Source: Colias croceus (lineage: Eukaryota > Arthropoda > Insecta > Lepidoptera > Pieridae). Taken from it: 64,000 nt of DNA. Of this stretch, positions 57,513 to 64,000 are shown in pieces; within the stretch, counting starts at the first letter, position 1; every line of letters starts with the position of its first letter. The notes beneath the pieces are model-generated. The model had not been told where the DNA came from. It ran no database searches and saw only the letters and a program-made list of their open reading frames with translations. The position numbers and the translations under genes are program-made. The stretch is from contig NC_059543.1 of assembly GCF_905220415.1 (NCBI RefSeq), positions 5,022,001 to 5,086,000 on the forward strand, in the 5' to 3' direction.

Positions 57513-57567
57513 ACTTCCACTACAGTTCTTGAACCAGTACTTCAAGAACGTGGAAAGTAGTGGAAGT
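57513..57567. repeat. Imperfect stem-loop
   Basis: Outer stem ACTTCCACTAC/GTAGTGGAAGT, inner stem GTTCTTGAA/TTCAAGAAC, loop CCAGTAC, with a bulge of about 7 nt on the right strand. Size resembles a small-RNA precursor but nothing more supports that. Confidence 0.5.
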
Positions 57568-58768
57568 TTTTATCATTATCTGATTGACTGATTATTTAAA
57601 TTCTAAGGCGCTAACATACAGCACACATTGAAGCTTTTTAGAGTACCTACCTACAAGTATCAAATAAAATCTCTACAGAAGGGTCATCGTGCATTAAATT
57701 ATTATGTAATTAGCTAATCCTAACAACATCAGTGACCGTATCAATATTGAAAATCTTTTATGTTTTAATTAAAAACTTTTACTTGATACTAATGGCATTA
57801 ATTAATAATCTAAGTATGTACCTAATTGTGTTTTCATGCGATGGCCAAGTCATATTTTTGTTTTAAACATAAATACAAATTATTTGCTTATTTTACTAAC
57901 TAATTACTAAACATTGATTTTTCTTTATTAGGGATCCATTTCATAATAACAATAATATTATGTTTTCAGATGTACTGAGCGGAAAAACAGACATATGTAA
58001 AGGACGTGGAAAGTGATGATATTAATATTAACAATTTTAATATTATTATATGTAGGTATAATATATATTTTTAATTACCTGGTGAATAACTCGTTATGAT
58101 GGGTGAATAATAAGTGTAGAAAAAATTGTTTTAAAAAGAGTTATTTATTAAAACGGTCGTTAAGAAAGCAGATTGGAATCTGTTATCATTTTTTTTGTTT
58201 TTTATTGTTTTTTTTTTATCAAATCTCTCCTCTACGTAATATTAAGATAGATGTGGTTCACTTCCTTCCCCCGTTATACCCTTAACACATCATTAATGGA
58301 TAATATATTTATCTACTATCTTCAGAAATTATAGTCAGTAGGTATGTATTTACATTTATCAATCAGCAATATATTATATGTAATGTATTTTCGATAGATA
58401 ATACGAGACTATAGTACTTATATTATTTTATAGTAGTAAGGAAACTGAGTGTCCACTATTTTCATTTTGCTTCGAATATAAAGTTAATAAGAGAAAATTG
58501 GTAGGAAAACATGAAGTCTGTTTTGTTCGTATTCATGGAAAAAATTATTTGAGCAACAAATTTCAATCACAGCTAGCAGCAATGTTTGAGAGCTTTTGAT
58601 AACATGTTGCTGGCAATATTGTATAGATGATGATGGTTGAAAAGTGCTAAAAAGTTCTCACTCGAAGAGCGACAACGGTCATTAGTGTAATTATTACACA
58701 CACTGAAAATATTTAATACTTCAGTTAATTGGTATCTATAGGTAAGGTTATTTATAGTAGAGCCATTA

Positions 58769-59501
58769 TACCCGGCGCGGCCTAAGATGATCCCTATGAC
58801 ACTGACAGTTATTCTCAAGAGACAAACTTGTAATGGCGTCACCATTAAATTAGAAACGTATTGGAGGCGTCTAAAAATGGCATTTATTAATTTTTACGTA
58901 GCTTTATCCTATTATAATGATATTCCGTTGGAATTATAACAATTCTTATCATTTACGAGAAATTATATCAATCTGACTTTACGTTTACGTCCTTCAAAAC
59001 TTACATCGTTGGCATTTATCGACTAGTGCGGAAAGTATCGATAAACAAATTTCGATAATGGAAACGAGTTTACATTTTTTCCATGCTTAAGCTATAGTTC
59101 ATTCACTATTGAATGGAACAGAAGATCGCAGCATACTTAATTAATAATTACCGTTCGCGTTAATTTACTTACCTATGATAATATAAGTTTTTTAGAAAAA
59201 TTAAATGGGGGATTCCATTTTCATGATAAAATAATATACACTGTGTTAAACGGGTTAAAAATTACGAGAAAATGATAAGGTGTATTTTTATGTTTTGGAA
59301 AACTTTCGTTTTACTTACCGTTTCGTTTACATAATAGACGTTAAAAATTCATTTTATAATATTTGTAAAAACATGTTTGCCGAGGTGGCTGAATGCAAAC
59401 CACGCCTTTGCCTATAAAATAGTAAAGTATCGACACGATCCATCATACGAGCAATCACTAAGACGAACTGTCATAGGGATCATCTTAGGCCGCGCCGGGT
59501 A
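58769..59501. mobile_element. MITE with TACCCGGCGCGGC termini, copy 2
   Basis: 733 bp; both ends read TACCCGGCGCGGCCTAAGAT inward. Bounded by TA on both sides, consistent with a TA target duplication. Body close to the copy at 8565-9340, with several small deletions. Confidence 0.85.
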
Positions 59502-60266
59502 TAGGCAACATTTGACAGTTCAACAAAATTCAACAACGTAACCTAGTAACGACGACATAGAATAACATGATATTTCGTTTTGTTAGAACTGCACGTTTGC
59601 TTAACTTTTTTCAATTATGATTACATATTTATAATAATAATGACCGATACAAGTAATTTTAGGATTTGATTTTACTGATAAACCATTCTAAACATAATAA
59701 AAAATTTCTGATTCAAAGAACTGACGTCGCTACAATTTTGTGTCAATAAACCTTTTTTCTTTTTAAATACCAGAGACGTTACTCTAAAAATCGAAATCTG
59801 ACATCTAGAATCGAATGCATTGATTACTTGGGAATAAAAATTATCATAAATTATTGACATGTGTTTCAAGTTCGATTGACAAATGTTTCAAGTCCGTATC
59901 GATTAATTTACTTTAATCGATGTTTTTAAGCAGGTTACCACCATATGAAGATAAAATTGATAGACGTCAAATGTTGCCTATTAAATTGGCTCGACTATAG
60001 TATAGATTGAACATTAAATCCAGATAATCTAAAATCTTAATACAGATAATCTAATAACTAGTATGCGCGATAAAAACAATTATGTTCAATCGATATAATT
60101 ATTTATAGAATCATATTCTAGGGAAAGGTAAGTATGTAGGTACTATTTCATTTAAATGCTTTTAAATTTGGGACACGTTATTATTAATTTTCTAACACAA
60201 TAACAACTACAATTTTTAAGTAAATATTTTATTAATTGAGATAAAAATAACTTATAACTTTGCATG

Positions 60267-62789
60267 CTAATTTCGGGGAATAAATTTTATATAAAGTTCC
60301 TCTCCTGGGACAAGGAGGAGACCGCGTTTTTCAATTTTAATTTCATTCGGCTTTTTGGCTCCAGGTAATGCTTCCAGTTTGTAATTTAATATTAAATTTG
60401 CTAATGCGTGTCTCATAGATATTTGTCCAAATCGTTTGCCTGAAATAAATAAATATTACATTTATTAAAAACCGATACACTTGAAAAGAAGGTTATGAAT
60501 TTAATTAAAGTCACTTGGTAGAAAGCTGGTGTTGTCAAAGACTCTCCAATGATATTGATTATTTAAAGATTATGCCACAAACTAAATAAAAAAGTGTAAA
60601 TATTTTTCTTCTTACCAATGCAACTTCGGGGTCCTTCGCCAAAAGGCAAGAATGTGAATGGTTTGATATTACCCGCATTTTCGGGTAGAAATCTTTCTGG
60701 AATAAACTTCTCTGCTTCATAGAACAACTCGTCGTCATATTGCATGCCAATGTTGTTAACGTACACGGGTGTTCCCGCGGATATTGTTAAGTTCTCATCT
60801 ATTTTATAATCCCTGTCAGCGATTCTATCCAGCCAGCCCATTGGAGAATATTTACGAAGAGTTTCTGCAGGACAAAAAAAATGTATTATTGAAACGTAAA
60901 AAAACTAGTTACGCTCTTTCGGGTATTTTTTTTAAACGTTTTTGTTAATGCACATGGAAGGTTCTTAGGGAGACGAAACTTTACTCACGCAAGGATAATG
61001 AACAATTTTGAAAATTTTTTTTCTATAAAAACTAGCTTACCGCCCGCAGCTTCGCCCGCTTTCTATAAAACGATTTGAGATTTAAACTATCCTATCTCTC
61101 AAGTTGGATCGAACTGTCGGTTAAGTGGTTTAGGAGTCCATTGAGGATAAACAAATAGTAAACACGAGATTTATATATATTAAGATATACATTTTTATAC
61201 ATACCTTTAATAACAGCATTGAGATATCGACAATCAGCAAGCTTTGATATTTCCAAATGACCATTTTCACTTTCGTATTGGAATGCTATTAGTTCTTCGT
61301 ACAACTTTTCCTAAAAACAAACAACTTAAGATATAAATTCGTGCATTCCTATAAGCTTACGAATACAATATCTTTGTAAATACATTATATTTTCAAAGTT
61401 CGTATATCTCATATCAAACTTTTGCTGTTAGTTTTATTTATTTATACTTTCTTTAATATTTACCTGTTCGTCAGGATGGAACGCTAATTCGTAAGAACTC
61501 ATGGTCATCATTGTTGAGGTTGATTCAAAACCTCCAAATAGGAATATTGCAGCCTGAGCTATAACTACTTCTTCAGTTATTCCTGTAAGAGTATTAATGA
61601 TATTTAATATAAATAAATGTCGGATCGGATCATCAGATTATCTTTTATATCTTACCTACTAATAACTTAGTATCTATGGGTATTTATTAATCAATAATTA
61701 AAATAGTAACAAATTAAAGCAACTTCTCTTTGTCTTCCAAATCTCTCAAAGCAAATTTATTTACTTCTGAAAAAAGTAAAATAAGAAACTATAATAAGAT
61801 AGTGTTATGAATAGTTTTAATTATACCTTCGTTACTTTTTGCTCCCTCGTCCATCAGCTTAAGCAGAGCATCGAGCAAATCCCCTCGCGGTCGTTCATTC
61901 TTTCTGTGTTTTGAGGCTATTTTGAAGACTTTTGTAAAATAGTCAGTAGACCATTTTGGGAAGAACGTAAATCTGTTGAAAATAATTGAAAATTAATCTT
62001 GTGAATATAGATCTTTAGATATTCTAGATAAAATTAAAAACCTATACGATCTTATAATAGGTAAGCAATTCATTGGGCTCAAACTCTTTTGTGGTCATAA
62101 TTCTTCGCAAAATATTTTTACTGGCTTTTATGATAACGAGTGTTATGTGTTATTGGAATCACAGATATATAATTATATATAGATGAGTACGAGTTGATGT
62201 TTACCGAAACTTATCCACAAGTTCCGGGAAAAAGAAAATGCTGCTCCAACAGAGGCCTCTATACAGATCGAAAGACGTGAAAGCCTGCGTGACAGTACGC
62301 ATCGGGTCCACACCAGTGAGGGTGGCATTGGTCTCCACTCCGAAAGCTGCTGTGCCGATGATATCTGTTGTATAATCCATGTACACCATCTGGAAACATA
62401 CATTTAATATAAACCTTAAAATATATTACGACAAGACGATACTGTAGAGTCAGTACAAAAACGATTTAAGTCCGTAAGATTGGTTGGAATGGCATAATTG
62501 TTTTTAATATTAGATATAATACTAACACTAACATAGTTTTTAATAATACTAACATAGTTTTTAAGGCCATTTTACTAACAACTATATGGATTTTAAATTT
62601 ATCTGAAATAAATGTTATAAATAAATAAATAATACGTACCCTGATATTTAATTTACTGGTGTCCTGTGCATTTTTTATTCTTTGCACCAATTGGCTTGAC
62701 TTTAAATCAACCAGGCTCTGCAAAGCTCTTAGTTTGGAAGCTGTAAATACACTTGTAAGACGTCTTCGTATTGATGACCATAAAGGATC
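60267..62789 (-). CDS. Cytochrome P450 paralogue, exons 3-9 only in window
   Basis: Exons 62789-62640, 62389-62205, 61972-61827, 61582-61464, 61310-61205, 60864-60616 and 60439-60267 have the same borders and phases as exons 3-9 of the P450 at 50412-53806, about 375 codons. I-helix GGFEST, K-helix ETLR, PERF and the haem loop FGEGPRSCIG are all present. Exon 5 is three codons shorter than in the neighbour. The first two exons (membrane anchor, about 120 residues) are not found between 62790 and 64000, so they lie beyond the window or were lost; the preceding intron would exceed 1.2 kb because of a 900-bp MITE. Intron 7 has a normal GTATGT donor. Most probably a tandem duplicate of the same CYP3-clan family. 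Confidence 0.92.
61031..61187 (+). repeat. SINE-like repeat in intron 7 of the second P450
   Basis: Starts ACTAGCTTACCGCCCGCAGC and ends GAGATTTATATATATTAAGA, 18 bp from the exon 7 end. It is a different subtype from the repeat at the same place in the first P450. Confidence 0.75.
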
Positions 62790-63074
62790 CTAAAAAAGGA
62801 GAATAATTATTTGATTAAGTACCTACTCCAGAAATTGTTTTTAAGGTAACTTAAAGCAGTTTTTAAGGTAACTTAGAAAAAAAAAAACAGTTTTTTATGG
62901 TACATAGGTTATGTTCGGAATTGTTTATTTTTATTTCAAAGGGATATCAATTGAATTGCCAATAATTAATATAAAAGAATATATTTTAAGGTCTCATGTA
63001 ATTTACGAATTTCCTTAGACATAACTTTATGTTATTTTAGCAATATGAACAATCGAAGTTAAGCTTAAATCTTA

Positions 63075-63974
63075 GTGCCATATCACACTAGCGGATTGCG
63101 AGCGGTTTCAAAGCGGAGCGGGTGCGCAACGAATACGTTGCGGGCGCGCAACGAACACGCCGCGGATGCGCAGCGAATTCGTTGCGGACGCGTGGCAGAT
63201 GCGCAACGTTTACGTCGCAGTCATGTACACTCATTAACAAAATGGAATCCGTGCTGGTTGTTACTTATAACTTGTGATAGTATAATTATAATTATGAGAT
63301 CATTATTTTTTTACGAATTTCATAACATGTTAATGTTTAGGGTAAGTATTGTTTTATCTATTAAATCTTGGTCGAAATGCAATCAGATAACTTAATTGCT
63401 CATTATGAAATTTCACTAGCGAAATAAATTTTAAAGCTCCTTAACTTAAACAAGACTATCTTATTATTAGATAAATAGCAATTAGCAGTGAATAGAAAAT
63501 TTTATCAAGCAACCAGCAACTCACTATCACTTTGCTCATAATTAGGTTCACAAAATCTCTTTATAAAATACGTTGCTATGGGAGAGATTATACTGGTCAA
63601 GTGGTCAGTCGTTACATACTTTTGGAATGTATGTTACATTCTCAAGTCCTAGTAATTCAATTTTATAGCACCTTTTACAACAACTTCAGTTGATAATACA
63701 TCAGCTTTAGTTAAGTAAGTGCATTTCCACAGTACGGTTAAAAAATGGAGTGCTACAGAAACTATGGAAATATTGAATGGAAGTTAGGCAAGGGCTGGCT
63801 TTTGTGCGAGAGTATACAAAATGACGTTGACGCTTCTATTCGCAGCGAAATCGTTGCGCGTCCGCGGCGTGTTCGCTGCGCATCCGCGGCGTGTTCGCTG
63901 CGCATCCGCGGCGTGTTCGTTGCGCACCCGCTCCGCTTTGAAACCGCTCGCAATCCGCTAGTGTGATATGGCAC
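63075..63974. mobile_element. Harbinger-like MITE with TTA duplication and GC-rich ends
   Basis: 900 bp. Both ends begin GTGCCATATCACACTAGCGG and continue ATTGCGAGCGGTTTCAAAGC. TTA flanks both sides (63072-63074, 63975-63977). The subterminal parts are GC-rich minisatellite-like repeats, about 22 bp long, such as GCGCATCCGCGGCGTGTTCG; the middle is AT-rich. No transposase. It occupies the DNA immediately upstream of exon 3 of the second P450, probably within intron 2. Confidence 0.85.
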
Positions 63975-64000
63975 TTAATGCAGCTCTGTAATAGGTACTT

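Larger units (their letters stand above)
53807..60266. other. Intergenic region between the two P450 genes
   Basis: No additional host gene was recognised in this 6.5 kb. It holds several SINE-like repeats (54713-55520, 57126-57307), a piggyBac relic (55719-57035), an imperfect hairpin (57513-57567) and a MITE (58769-59501). The downstream gene's promoter should lie at its left end; the upstream gene's 3' UTR at its right end. Confidence 0.65.

Noticed and set aside
57513..57567. microRNA precursor
   Set aside because: The stem has a 7-nt one-sided bulge and no conservation or expression evidence is available.
63762..63974. Frames at 63075-63395 and 63762-63974 with the same N-terminus
   Set aside because: They read into the terminal inverted repeats of one MITE from both ends.

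Overview
This window is AT-rich, intron-rich animal DNA and almost certainly comes from a lepidopteran insect (moth or butterfly). Evidence: small multi-exon genes with GT-AG introns, insect-type esterase and CYP3-clan P450 genes, and many short repeats that begin ACTAGCTTTCCGCCCGCGGC and end TATAATATTAGTATGGAT, a repeat type I know from Lepidoptera. No database search was possible; gene identities rest on motifs, intron phases and remembered family features.

Host genes, left to right. (1) A carboxyl/cholinesterase-family gene on + (887-6105, 3 exons, 561 aa) keeps a Ser-Glu-His triad but lacks the usual HGGG oxyanion loop. (2) Importin alpha of the alpha-1/5/7 clade on - (15840-9491, 9 coding exons, 521 aa) is complete. 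(3) A FAM162/UPF0389 mitochondrial membrane protein on + (29154-29635, 2 exons, 130 aa). (4) MIX23/CCDC58 on - (32721-30522, 3 exons, 135 aa). (5) Two head-to-tail paralogous P450s on -: a complete 9-exon gene (53806-50412, 498 aa) and a second one whose exons 3-9 lie at 62789-60267 and whose first two exons are not in the window. The genes look like unrelated housekeeping and detoxification loci, not one pathway.

Mobile DNA makes up most of the rest. 17598-28143 is a decayed P-superfamily transposon with a THAP-domain transposase pseudogene, opened up by several nested insertions. 47941-49453 is an internally deleted (KP-like) relative with matching terminal inverted repeats and a perfect 8-bp target duplication; it supplies empty sites for two of those insertions. 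32860-41180 is a very large inverted repeat (arms about 1.3 kb, close to 99% identical). Its left arm is split by a pair of tandem hAT-like elements sharing one 8-bp target duplication and by a Tc1/mariner-like element; the right arm carries the empty sites. 41336-41779 is a foldback with 174-bp arms that are perfect complements.

42464-47597 is a PIF/Harbinger transposon with convergent ORFs: a Myb/SANT-like protein on + and a HARBI1-like DDE transposase on -. The transposase is intact in exon phase and DDE residues but has one in-frame stop. The remaining intergenic and intronic DNA holds a piggyBac relic (55719-57035), several MITE families (5645/6820, 8565/58769, 22526, 25750, 63075), a LINE relic, SINE-like repeats and short hairpins. 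I saw no rRNA, intact tRNA, CRISPR or prokaryotic features.
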